Shown here one piece after another: positions 46,277-52,481 of a DNA stretch of 64,000 bases. Source of the stretch: a virus; IMG/VR virus record IMGVR_UViG_3300022562_000333, positions 19,251 to 83,250 of that record; one strand, 5' to 3'. A program made the translations under genes and the position numbers. The notes beneath the pieces are model-generated. The model had not been told where the DNA came from. It made no database searches and saw only the letters and a list, made by a program, of their open reading frames with translations. The number at the start of each line of letters is the position of its first letter. Position 1 is the stretch's first letter.

Positions 46277-46579
46277 CTACCCTGCTTTCAGCTCACCTTC
46301 ATCGGGTTGAACCTTGATCCTGGTCTCCGAGTGATGGGTCGGGAGAGGATCATGCGCTAGGTACCTCGTCCTCCAGTTGGGACCGTACGTCGCTGCCATC
46401 ACCTCGTCCTCTTGCTGTCGGTACTGCTCCCTCTTGATCTGTTCCAGCTTCTCACGCCGTGCATCGTGCATCTGAACGAGGCGGTCCTTGCATTCATCCT
46501 CCAAGGACTTTTTTTGCTTCTTCTGAGCCTCTCGGTCCTTGGGTTGCTTGTTCCCAGCCCGCCAAGAGCGTACCGCCAT
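46277..46579 (-). CDS. small basic coiled-coil protein
   Basis: A 100-residue protein, very rich in Lys, Glu, Gln and Arg, with a long helix (DARREKLEQIKREQYRQQED), followed by TYGPNWRTRYLAHDP. It is isolated within the tRNA array. No family recognised. Confidence 0.65.
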   Translation of the reverse strand: MAVRSWRAGNKQPKDREAQKKQKKSLEDECKDRLVQMHDARREKLEQIKREQYRQQEDEVMAATYGPNWRTRYLAHDPLPTHHSETRIKVQPDEGELKAG

Positions 46580-46642
46580 TCCAACCTCCGAGGAGGATCA
46601 CTGACCCTCCTCTAAATTGAAATACAAGAAGATCCAAAACAG

Positions 46643-46723
46643 TCGGCACGAGGGGACTCGAACCCCTACGGTTTCACCCGGTGGAACCTAAACCCACTGC
46701 GTCTGCCATTCCGCCACGTGCCG
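46643..46723 (-). tRNA. tRNA-Leu(TAG)
   Basis: Class II, anticodon arm GTGGG-TTTAGGT-TCCAC, acceptor CGGCACG/CGTGCCG, A73. Confidence 0.9.
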
Positions 46724-46727
46724 ATGG

Positions 46728-46795
46728 TACCCCCGTCCGGGATCGAACCGGCCAGGCCAGCTTGTAGGGCTAGCCCACGCCCAGCGTACGGGGGC
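46728..46795 (-). tRNA. tRNA-Val(TAC), shortened D-arm
   Basis: Anticodon arm CTAGC-CCTACAA-GCTGG (C in place of U33), D-arm reduced to CGC-TGG-GCG, canonical T-loop, encoded CCA. Only 68 nt. Confidence 0.75.
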
Positions 46796-46802
46796 AAGAT
46801 AG

Positions 46803-46872
46803 TCGCGACGGAGGTGCTTGAAACCTCTTCCAGATCCTTATGAGAGACCGGCCCCGTCCATGGGTCGCCGCG
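46803..46872 (-). tRNA. tRNA-Met(CAT)
   Basis: Loop CTCATAA, acceptor CGCGGCG/CGTCGCG, short D-arm CCC/GGG, T-stem GAGGT/ACCTC. Initiator, elongator or Ile-CAU identity cannot be decided. Confidence 0.82.
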
Positions 46873-46875
46873 ATA

Positions 46876-46997
46876 GTGCCGACAAGAAGAGCCAAGACGT
46901 TTCCAGGCATCCGGCCACGGCGTCAGAGTCGCCGTTCTGGGAGTCGAACCCAGCTCGTATCTTTCGTAGAGATGTAATCCCAGCAAGCATTCGGCAC
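46876..46997 (-). ncRNA. permuted tRNA element, copy A (Arg-ACG-like)
   Basis: Closing stem GTGCCGA/TCGGCAC. The 5' flank has GAATG and GGATTACATC. Next come an anticodon arm remnant ATCT-CTACGAA-AGAT, T-arm CTGGG/CCCAG, and an ACGGCG strand joined by a 7-nt loop to CGCCGT and a D-like arm GGC/GCC. The 3' flank has GTCT, GC and CTTGTC. The T-arm half precedes the D-arm half, the reverse of a normal tRNA. It lies 2 nt after tRNA-Arg(TCG) and 3 nt before tRNA-Met in the transcript. Confidence 0.75.
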
Positions 46998-46999
46998 AG

Positions 47000-47073
47000 C
47001 GCCCCTTGAAGGAGTCGAACCCTCAACCTTTGGTTCCGAAGACCAACGCTCTATCCAGTTGAGCTAAAGGGGC
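47000..47073 (-). tRNA. tRNA-Arg(TCG)
   Basis: Anticodon arm TTGGT-CTTCGGA-ACCAA, acceptor GCCCCTT/AAGGGGC, G73. Confidence 0.93.
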
Positions 47074-47100
47074 ATGAAACTTTGATTCAATTTTGAAAGT

Positions 47101-47256
47101 ATGAGGCGTCTCGTTCTCTTGGTCATCGCCCTCACGGGGTGCCCACCGGCCCCGCCTCTAACCGAACCGGGGATCGTAGAGACGGTCACCAAGATACGGG
47201 ACGCAGGGCCTCCGCCTATGGAGCCTGACCCGGAACCGTTACGTAGACGGCGTTAG
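47101..47256 (+). CDS. small proline-rich lipoprotein, spanin-like
   Basis: A 51-residue plus-strand protein: MRRLVLLVIALTGC is a lipoprotein signal with lipobox LTGC. The mature part is Pro/Glu/Arg-rich (PPAPPLTEPGIVE). Size and composition resemble outer-membrane spanins (Rz1-like) used in lysis of Gram-negative hosts, but no inner-membrane partner is identified. It fills the gap between two Arg tRNAs and is antisense to the main transcript. The Shine-Dalgarno (GAAAG) is weak. Confidence 0.5.
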   Translation: MRRLVLLVIALTGCPPAPPLTEPGIVETVTKIRDAGPPPMEPDPEPLRRRR

Positions 47257-47330
47257 CGTGCCCAGAGGGAGTCGAACCCTCAACCGCCACCTTCGGAGGG
47301 TGGTGCTCTATCCAGTTGAGCTACAGGCAC
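47257..47330 (-). tRNA. tRNA-Arg(CCG)
   Basis: Anticodon arm CCACC-CTCCGAA-GGTGG, acceptor GTGCCTG/TGGGCAC, G73. Confidence 0.93.
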
Positions 47331-47333
47331 ATT

Positions 47334-47579
47334 TCAGAAGTCTGGTTTGTGGGTGACTTGTTTACCGTCCGACTCGGACAGCTCTACGTGGACCATGTGC
47401 TGCTTGCTCTTCGGCGCCTTGAAATGCGCTCGGGCAAGCTCCAGAGCCTTGAGCTTGGTGTCCGCGTAGACCTCGGCCTGCTTGCCGTTGAAGAACGCGA
47501 TGTAGCCGTTCTTGCCTTCGCTCGGCTTGTTGATTTTGACACGGGTAGCAGCGGTTCGACGGTCGTAGTCGTAGCTCAT
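47334..47579 (-). CDS. hypothetical protein with YDYDRR N-terminus
   Basis: An 81-residue protein, MSYDYDRRTAATRVKINK..., then NGYIAFFNGKQAEVYADT and a helix-rich end. The opening is shared with three other proteins at 48005, 50132 and 52482 whose remainders are unrelated. Function unknown. Confidence 0.7.
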   Translation of the reverse strand: MSYDYDRRTAATRVKINKPSEGKNGYIAFFNGKQAEVYADTKLKALELARAHFKAPKSKQHMVHVELSESDGKQVTHKPDF

Positions 47580-47606
47580 GCTTCAACCTTAACATAGAAA
47601 CACTAG

Positions 47607-47683
47607 CAGCCCTGAGAGGACTCGAACCTCCGCAAAGTCCCGGTTTCGTAGACCGGCGCTCTTTCCAACTGAGCTACAGGGCT
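47607..47683 (-). tRNA. tRNA-Arg(ACG)
   Basis: Anticodon arm CCGGT-CTACGAA-ACCGG, acceptor AGCCCTG/CAGGGCT, G73. Confidence 0.92.
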
Positions 47684-47687
47684 ATGG

Positions 47688-47760
47688 CGTCCCCCGCTGG
47701 ACTCGAACCAGCAACCTCACGCTCCGCAAGCGTGTGCTCTATCCATTGAGCTAGGAGGAC
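47688..47760 (-). tRNA. tRNA-Arg(GCG)
   Basis: Anticodon arm CACGC-TTGCGGA-GCGTG, acceptor GTCCTCC/GGGGGAC. Its first 10 nt overlap the end of the gene at 47751, supplying that gene's TAG stop. Confidence 0.9.
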
Positions 47761-47990
47761 GTTTTCTTCACGCGACGCTTCCTCGGGGGCGGAGGGGAGA
47801 ACTCATCGAGCCTCCTCTCCGCTTCCTTGAGCGCCTTCTGAGCCGCTTTGATGTCGGCCCGGAGCTTCTTGACGGTAAACTCCCGAACGTACTTCGGGAG
47901 GAACTTCATGCTCGTGACCTGCACGAGCGCATTCCAGAGCGGTTGGGTATCCACAACCGGCTCAATCGTGTTGATCCCAAGGTTTGCCAT
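47751..47990 (-). CDS. small hypothetical protein
   Basis: A 79-residue protein, MANLGINTIEPVVDT..., with a charged helix (KKLRADIKAAQKALKEAERR) and a Pro/Lys-rich tail. The stop codon is inside tRNA-Arg(GCG). Preceded by TAGGTGTAACCCCCAGG. Unrecognised. Confidence 0.65.
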   Translation of the reverse strand: MANLGINTIEPVVDTQPLWNALVQVTSMKFLPKYVREFTVKKLRADIKAAQKALKEAERRLDEFSPPPPRKRRVKKTSS

Positions 47991-48004
47991 CCTGGGGGTT
48001 ACAC

Positions 48005-48319
48005 CTACTCTCCGCCGAGAGAGTCGAGCGCCTTTTCAAGTTCGTTGGCTCGATGGTGGATACCTTTGACTCGTTGGTACTCAACGTGGAGGATTTTGCT
48101 GATCACGTCCTCCAGGTCGCGCCCGTAGGTCTCCCCCGGCAAGAACGGGTCACCATCGCCGAGGAGCTTTGCCTTCCAGCCACGACCTTCTTGACCCTTG
48201 CAGATGACCCGACACTTATAACCCTCCAAGATCCACGTGTCCGCAGTAGATCCGGGAGCAAGCACCTTACCTTTGTAGCTCGGGATTGAGGATCCTGTTC
48301 GGTCGTAGGAGTAGCTCAT
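48005..48319 (-). CDS. hypothetical protein with YSYDR N-terminus
   Basis: A 104-residue protein, ATG 48317-48319 behind GGGAG. It begins MSYSYDRTGSSIPSYKGK, a variant of the YDYDRR opening. A small beta-rich domain (WILEGYKCRVICKGQEGRGW) and a helical end (RDLEDVISKILHVEYQRV) follow. Unrecognised. Confidence 0.7.
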   Translation of the reverse strand: MSYSYDRTGSSIPSYKGKVLAPGSTADTWILEGYKCRVICKGQEGRGWKAKLLGDGDPFLPGETYGRDLEDVISKILHVEYQRVKGIHHRANELEKALDSLGGE

Positions 48320-48350
48320 GCCAACTCCCATAGGATAAAAAGAACCGTGG

Positions 48351-48424
48351 CGTCCCCAAGCGGAATCGAACCGCTGTTCCGACCTTGAGGGGGTCGTGTC
48401 CTTGGCCAGCTAGACGATGGGGAC
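48351..48424 (-). tRNA. tRNA-Glu(CTC)
   Basis: Anticodon arm CGACC-CCCTCAA-GGTCG (C at position 33), acceptor GTCCCCA/TGGGGAC, G73. Confidence 0.85.
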
Positions 48425-48446
48425 GAACTTGAAAAAGTCCCGATGC

Positions 48447-48466
48447 GCCATCTTGGTCAAGATGGC
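48447..48466. promoter_or_regulatory. 20-bp palindrome at HicB-like start
   Basis: Palindrome GCCATCTTG-GT-CAAGATGGC spanning the start codon of the plus-strand gene. It may be an operator or an mRNA hairpin controlling its translation. Confidence 0.45.
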
Positions 48467-48659
48467 CGTACGTAAATTCAACATCACCTACGGGATGTCC
48501 GAAACGGGGTGGATGGCCAGCATTTACGCTGTTCCAGGCTGCCACGCCGAGGGCTCAACCATGGATGAGGCTAGGGAAAACGTCAAGAGGGCGTTGACCT
48601 ACTTCTTTGACGATGTAGACGTCGAGTTTACAGAGGAGCCGTTTGGCTCTCCGACCTAG
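48462..48659 (+). CDS. HicB-like antitoxin-fold protein
   Basis: A 65-residue plus-strand protein, MAVRKFNITYGMSETGW, with the HicB/UPF0150 signature YAVPGCHAEGSTMDEARENV. HicB proteins normally neutralise HicA mRNA interferases through this RNase H-like domain. No HicA partner and no DNA-binding domain are seen, so it may be an orphan that blocks host HicA or a decayed unit. It converges with pyrF, overlapping by 4 bp. Confidence 0.75.
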   Translation: MAVRKFNITYGMSETGWMASIYAVPGCHAEGSTMDEARENVKRALTYFFDDVDVEFTEEPFGSPT

Positions 48660-49426
48660 CAGTGTCGATCCAACGCTCGGGCTCCCGCACGAGCGTTCTC
48701 TTCGGTGCGCTCTGCCTCTCGGACTTCGGCAAGGATGGCCTTTGCCGCTTCCACCGGGTCTTCTGCGTCACGGATGGGGCGTCCGATGACGATGAGGCTG
48801 GCCCCGTCGATGACGGCCCCACCGGGCGTCCCTGTCCGCCTCTGGTCCCCAACGGCTGAGCCAAGAGGTCGCACCCCTGGGACGAGGTAGAAGGCATCCG
48901 GGTGCTTCGTGTGGAGAGAGCCGACTTCTTGTGGAGAACAGACGAAGCCTCGGAGACCGCAGCCGTAGCCGAAGTCAGCGAGGTGCTGCACTCGCATCCC
49001 GATAAACGGGTGGCTCGTTCTCGGTTCGCCAGGGCTCTCTGGGTTCGTATTGAAACCCTTGAAGCGAAGATCCTCACAATCCTGCTGGGTCATCGACGTG
49101 AGGACCGTCACCCCAAGGAGGGTGCAGCCGTACGGGGCCGCTACAGCCACCGCCTGCTTCAAGGCTTCGCGCTGTTGGACGTGGAGCGTCATGAACTTGG
49201 CCCCTGCGTCGCAGCCCGCCGCCACGGCCCGCGAGACGGTCTCCGGGATGTCGTGGAGCTTGAGGTCGAGAATGACCGGCTTCGAGGTCTTCGGGAGCTT
49301 CCCTGTCCGAATGAACAACTCCAACCCCACCTTGAACGCCCCCACGTGCTCCTCCAGCATCTCGACGTAACGCGAGGCGCCGGCACCGTTCATTCCGTCG
49401 AGGGCGAAGCAGATCGGATTGCTCAT
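48656..49426 (-). CDS. pyrF: orotidine 5'-phosphate decarboxylase
   Basis: A 256-residue TIM-barrel enzyme converting OMP to UMP. It begins ICFALDGMNGAG (strand 1), has FKVGLELF and the catalytic set in ILDLKLHDIPETV (D54, K56, D59), LGVTVLTSM, FVCSPQE, LVPGVRP and the phosphate-binding IVIGRPIRDA. The middle has an extra loop (about 120-150). It would boost pyrimidine supply during infection. No other de novo pyrimidine gene is adjacent. Confidence 0.92.
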   Translation of the reverse strand: MSNPICFALDGMNGAGASRYVEMLEEHVGAFKVGLELFIRTGKLPKTSKPVILDLKLHDIPETVSRAVAAGCDAGAKFMTLHVQQREALKQAVAVAAPYGCTLLGVTVLTSMTQQDCEDLRFKGFNTNPESPGEPRTSHPFIGMRVQHLADFGYGCGLRGFVCSPQEVGSLHTKHPDAFYLVPGVRPLGSAVGDQRRTGTPGGAVIDGASLIVIGRPIRDAEDPVEAAKAILAEVREAERTEENARAGARALDRHC

Positions 49427-49487
49427 GGCCCGACCTTACACCGCGACGGAGTTGGACAACAACTTGTGGGGGATCGGAGAGATTGGG

Positions 49488-49561
49488 CACCCCTGGGGAG
49501 AATCGAACTCCCAGCCTCGCGCTTAGAAGGCGCTTGCTCTGTCCTGTTGAGCTACAGGGGC
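49488..49561 (-). tRNA. tRNA-Arg(TCT)
   Basis: Anticodon loop CTTCTAA, acceptor GCCCCTG/CAGGGGT, canonical D- and T-arms. Confidence 0.9.
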
Positions 49562-49568
49562 AAAACTG

Positions 49569-50114
49569 TCAGACGACGATCCCCCCGAGCTTGCCCGCCA
49601 TGAGGTCGTCGTAGTTGAACTCGTTTCCGAGGCACTCCTTGATGGTGACCTCTCCGGGTGCGAACCCGTGGTGCTTGCCGTTGTAGATCAACGCCACCTT
49701 CGGGACCGTGACCTCCCCAAGCACGAACTTGTGGCCCTTCTCCGTCATCCGGTAGAAGCCGACCCGCTTGCTGCCATCCTTGCGCTTGTCCGACTTCTTC
49801 TCGACCGGCTTGGGCTCCAGAAGACCCCAGTAGCGGAGCTTGGCGAAGTCTCCGCCTCGAACCGCCGACCCGATGACGCTCATCTGAGAGAGGTAGCTCG
49901 GAACGTGGAGCCAACCCTTGTCCTCCGAGAAGTGCCGGTGCAGGATGATCAGCGTGTACGCCATCGTGGAGTTGATCTCCCGCGTGTACATCTTGACCTC
50001 TTGCCGGCAGCACGGGCAGATGGCGCCCTTCAAGGCGTGCTCTTGAAGCATCTTCCTCGCTTGGGCGATCGTCGTCGTTTCGGGGTTGAAGGGCGGGTCG
50101 AAGAGCTTGGCCAT
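49569..50114 (-). CDS. conserved hypothetical protein with CPCC motif and winged-helix-like C-terminus
   Basis: A 181-residue protein, start MAKLFDPPFNPETTT. ICPCCRQEVKMYTREINSTMA is followed by a helical region. A winged-helix-like part then runs LRYWGLLEPK...GFYRMTEKGHKFV, ending with NEFNYDDLMAGK. The same architecture recurs as an unnamed phage/bacterial family in my memory. DNA binding is possible. Confidence 0.65.
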   Translation of the reverse strand: MAKLFDPPFNPETTTIAQARKMLQEHALKGAICPCCRQEVKMYTREINSTMAYTLIILHRHFSEDKGWLHVPSYLSQMSVIGSAVRGGDFAKLRYWGLLEPKPVEKKSDKRKDGSKRVGFYRMTEKGHKFVLGEVTVPKVALIYNGKHHGFAPGEVTIKECLGNEFNYDDLMAGKLGGIVV

Positions 50115-50131
50115 CGCCCTCGTAGGTACAC

Positions 50132-50422
50132 CTAACGATGGCTTCTCGACCACGTGATCGCGGCTCGTTGAGCCGTACTGTGGGTCGGTACCTTGCCATG
50201 CCCCTTGGAGACCAAGACCCATTCGACGTTGCCCCACTGGCTGACAGGCTCCCCTTCGGGCACCCCAACCCCAGCCTTCTCAGGGAGCATCGAGACCGGA
50301 GCGAGCCCACCAGGGACGACCGCGAAGAAGCTGCCTTCCACCGCTACGATCGAACCAACCGGAAGCCTGCCGACCTCGGAAGGGGAGAGAGTCTCCGAAG
50401 CTCGACGGTCGTAGTCGTACAT
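50132..50422 (-). CDS. hypothetical protein with YDYDRR N-terminus
   Basis: A 96-residue protein, MYDYDRRASETLSPSEVGRL, then a beta-rich segment (GSIVAVEGSFFAVVPGG). The longer frame begins inside tRNA-Cys and is rejected. Unknown function. Confidence 0.65.
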   Translation of the reverse strand: MYDYDRRASETLSPSEVGRLPVGSIVAVEGSFFAVVPGGLAPVSMLPEKAGVGVPEGEPVSQWGNVEWVLVSKGHGKVPTHSTAQRAAITWSRSHR

Positions 50423-50451
50423 GCCTAGCGTTCGGTATCGGAAGAAGTTGG

Positions 50452-50520
50452 AGAGCCCGGAGGGGATTGAACCCTCATTCAACGGGTTGCAGCCGTTGCA
50501 CCGCCCCAGCGAACGGGCTC
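50452..50520 (-). tRNA. tRNA-Cys(GCA)
   Basis: Anticodon arm AACGG-CTGCAAC-CCGTT, acceptor GAGCCCG/CGGGCTC, short D-arm CGC/GCG. Confidence 0.85.
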
Positions 50521-50527
50521 GAAACTG

Positions 50528-50600
50528 AGCGGGTGACGGGGATCGAACCCGCCGACTCTAGCTTGGGAAACTAGCGCCTCACCGTTGAGGCTACACCCGC
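50528..50600 (-). tRNA. tRNA-Gly(CCC)
   Basis: Anticodon arm CTAGT-TTCCCAA-GCTAG, acceptor GCGGGTG/CACCCGC. Confidence 0.9.
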
Positions 50601-50624
50601 AAAAGGCCCGGACCAGCCGGGCCT
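50601..50624 (-). terminator. rho-independent terminator
   Basis: Stem AGGCCCGG/CCGGGCCT with a 5-base loop followed by TTTT, between the gene ending at 50629 and tRNA-Gly(CCC). Confidence 0.8.
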
Positions 50625-50628
50625 GACG

Positions 50629-50952
50629 TTACCGAGGGCAGGGAATGCCGAGCTTGGCCTTCCGCTCAAGCCACTCTTTGTGGGCTTCCTCTTCCTCTTC
50701 GGGGGTCAAAGACCCCCCGAACTCACCCTCTTCCATCAACTCGCGAACGGAGTTGAGGTTGGGGCCGAGGATGTCGTCGAGGTTGAACAAGCCCTTCACG
50801 AGCTTCCCATCGTCGTCCCGGATGTTGACCTGCACGTAGAAGTGCGGGAAACCATCCTTGTCTACGACGACTTGCCAGCGCTCGTCTTCCGACTTGACGA
50901 CGCCTTGGGCCTCGGGATCCGCTTCGTAACGACCGATCGTGATGTTCTGCAT
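50629..50952 (-). CDS. small acidic hypothetical protein
   Basis: A 107-residue protein with a beta-rich first half (WQVVVDKDGFPHFYVQVNI) and an acidic helical second half (LTPEEEEEAHKEWLERKAK). It is followed by a terminator, so it forms its own short transcript. Unrecognised. Confidence 0.7.
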   Translation of the reverse strand: MQNITIGRYEADPEAQGVVKSEDERWQVVVDKDGFPHFYVQVNIRDDDGKLVKGLFNLDDILGPNLNSVRELMEEGEFGGSLTPEEEEEAHKEWLERKAKLGIPCPR

Positions 50953-51023
50953 GGGGGACTCCAGCCTCCGAAGAGGCGCTTGAAGCCCAGGTCATCCCCC
51001 TGAGCGGTTTCGACTACCGTAGC

Positions 51024-51635
51024 TCACTTGCAGTTGGCAGACAACAAGTCGATGTACTGGTCAGGGTCGTACTTCAACTTGTACTTCCGCAAGATCGTGA
51101 TCCGCCTTCGCAGGTACTCGCAGCGGTAGGCTTCGTTGGGCGGCATCCACTCGGTCGGAGGACGAGAGCCCTTCGAGGTGTTGGAAGACCGGCTGGACGC
51201 CTGAAGGTGGTGGGGGTTGTCGAGGTCGTTGGCGTAGGCCCTCTTCTGCTCCCTCGTCCAAGCCCACCCCCCGGCGTTGTGGGCTTCTTCCAGCGCCACC
51301 ACATGATCTACGTGGAGGTCACCAGGGTCCGTGTAGACCTGGCCCGAGTAGGGGTCGGTCCACTTGCCCGTTGCGACTCGACACGGCTTCGTCGGGTCCG
51401 TGAAGGTGACCGAAACCTCACTCTCAGCGATGAGGACTTCCTGCCTTGTGTCTTGGCAGTCCTTGTCGGCGTCAACCCAACGCCCCCACTCGTCCCGGTC
51501 ATACGGAGGGATCGTCCCGGCGTCTTCCCCCTCGGGGGCGGTCACACTCACCGTTTGCGGAGGAGGCTCCGAGGGCGGGGTGGGCTTGAGGCACCCCGAA
51601 ATGACGACCAGCGCAAGAGCGAGCCAACGCATCAT
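51024..51635 (-). CDS. lipoprotein HNH (GmrSD-C/DUF1524-type) nuclease
   Basis: A 203-residue protein with a lipoprotein signal MMRWLALALVVISGC, a Pro/Ser/Glu-rich spacer, then an HNH domain: DLHVDHVVALEEAHNAG (catalytic Asp-His), LDNPHHLQASSRSSNTSKG and PPTEWMPPNEAYRCEY. It is therefore exported and membrane-anchored, unlike typical phage HNH proteins. It might degrade incoming or extracellular DNA. Preceded by TTGGTGTATAGC. Confidence 0.85.
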   Translation of the reverse strand: MMRWLALALVVISGCLKPTPPSEPPPQTVSVTAPEGEDAGTIPPYDRDEWGRWVDADKDCQDTRQEVLIAESEVSVTFTDPTKPCRVATGKWTDPYSGQVYTDPGDLHVDHVVALEEAHNAGGWAWTREQKRAYANDLDNPHHLQASSRSSNTSKGSRPPTEWMPPNEAYRCEYLRRRITILRKYKLKYDPDQYIDLLSANCK

Positions 51636-51642
51636 TCAGCTA

Positions 51643-51648
51643 TACACC
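51643..51648 (-). promoter_or_regulatory. GGTGTA motif upstream of lipoprotein nuclease
   Basis: AATTGGTGTATAGCTGA on the minus strand, 7 bp before the ATG, in the 19 bp gap to the preceding tRNA. Confidence 0.4.
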
Positions 51649-51654
51649 AATTTG

Positions 51655-51728
51655 AGCCCGCGATGGGAGTCGAACCCACTTCAAACCTGCTTACCATGCA
51701 GGTGCCCCTCCACAGGAGCCTCACGGGC
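51655..51728 (-). tRNA. tRNA-Thr(GGT)
   Basis: Anticodon arm CCTGC-ATGGTAA-GCAGG, acceptor GCCCGTG/CGCGGGC. Confidence 0.9.
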
Positions 51729-51732
51729 GTAG

Positions 51733-51803
51733 AGCGGGTAGAGGGAATTGAACCCTCGCCTTCAGGGTGGAAACCTGACGCTCGACCTTCGAGCAATACC
51801 CGC
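51733..51803 (-). tRNA. tRNA-Gly(TCC)
   Basis: Anticodon arm TCAGG-TTTCCAC-CCTGA, acceptor GCGGGTA/TACCCGC. Confidence 0.9.
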
Positions 51804-51807
51804 GTGG

Positions 51808-51880
51808 AGCCGCCCACGGGAATCGAACCCGTCTGGACCCGCTTACAAAACGGGGGCATCACCATTGATGCTTAAGCGGC
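51808..51880 (-). tRNA. tRNA-Thr(TGT)
   Basis: Anticodon arm CCCGT-TTTGTAA-GCGGG, acceptor GCCGCTT/GGGCGGC. Confidence 0.9.
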
Positions 51881-51883
51881 GCG

Positions 51884-52177
51884 TTATCTATTGTGATTCT
51901 TCATGTCTTCGATGCTGTAGAAGCCTTGGCTCCAGAGACCCCCTTGGATGAACCCAAGCCACCGCATCGCCTTCTCGATGGTCCCTCGGTCATCCTTGTC
52001 CCCGGCCACGTGGTCGAGGATCTTGCGGGTCTCTACGCACATCCAAAGGAGGTGGTCACGTTGAGCCGTGCCCGTGAGGTTCACCCTGTCCAGGTCCGCT
52101 CGGACCGGATTGGCTTCCTCTCCCCAAAGGGCTTTCTCGTAGATGTCGAGTGCGTCACGTACCTGTTGAGGCGTCAT
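51884..52177 (-). CDS. small hypothetical protein
   Basis: A 97-residue, mainly helical protein, MTPQQVRDALDIYEKAL, with a Trp-rich centre (LLWMCVETRKILDHV). The longer frame runs through tRNA-Ala and is rejected. It is flanked by tRNA genes on both sides. Unrecognised. Confidence 0.65.
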   Translation of the reverse strand: MTPQQVRDALDIYEKALWGEEANPVRADLDRVNLTGTAQRDHLLWMCVETRKILDHVAGDKDDRGTIEKAMRWLGFIQGGLWSQGFYSIEDMKNHNR

Positions 52178-52196
52178 GCCTCGGGTACACCGTTGG

Positions 52197-52266
52197 TGGA
52201 GCCGTCGAGAATCGAACTCGCAAGACCTGCTTGCAAGGCAGATCCGTGAACCCATCACACGACCCC
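52197..52266 (-). tRNA. tRNA-Ala(TGC), irregular anticodon arm
   Basis: Acceptor GGGGTCG/CGGCTCC, D-arm GTGA/TCAC, encoded CCA. The anticodon arm TCTGCC-TTGCAA-GGCAGG has one base too few for a standard 7-nt loop; anticodon TGC is the best reading, GCA the alternative. Confidence 0.7.
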
Positions 52267-52270
52267 ATAG

Positions 52271-52343
52271 TGGAACCGAGGTGACTCGAACACCCCACCT
52301 CACCCGTGCGAAGGGTGCGCTCTCCCAGATGAGCTACGGTCCC
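52271..52343 (-). tRNA. tRNA-Ala(CGC)
   Basis: Anticodon arm CACCC-TTCGCAC-GGGTG, acceptor GGGACCG/CGGTTCC, A73. Confidence 0.9.
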
Positions 52344-52350
52344 GTATTCG

Positions 52351-52423
52351 TGGAGCTGGCCGGAATCGGACCGGCGACCCTCTGCGTGCCACGCAGATGC
52401 TCTCCCAACTGAGCTACAGCCCC
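52351..52423 (-). tRNA. tRNA-Ala(GGC)
   Basis: Anticodon arm TCTGC-GTGGCAC-GCAGA, acceptor GGGGCTG/CAGCTCC. The T-loop is TCCGATT (C at position 55). Confidence 0.88.
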
Positions 52424-52424
52424 G

Positions 52425-52478
52425 AAAAAACTCCGGCGTGTTCTCAGCCTGGCGAACCAGACGTGGAAGACCCCGGAG
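52425..52478 (-). terminator. terminator after metallopeptidase gene
   Basis: CTCCGG/CCGGAG stem followed by six T on the minus strand. The 36-base interior holds a second hairpin closed by TTCG (CTGG-TTCG-CCAG). Confidence 0.65.
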
Positions 52479-52481
52479 GGG

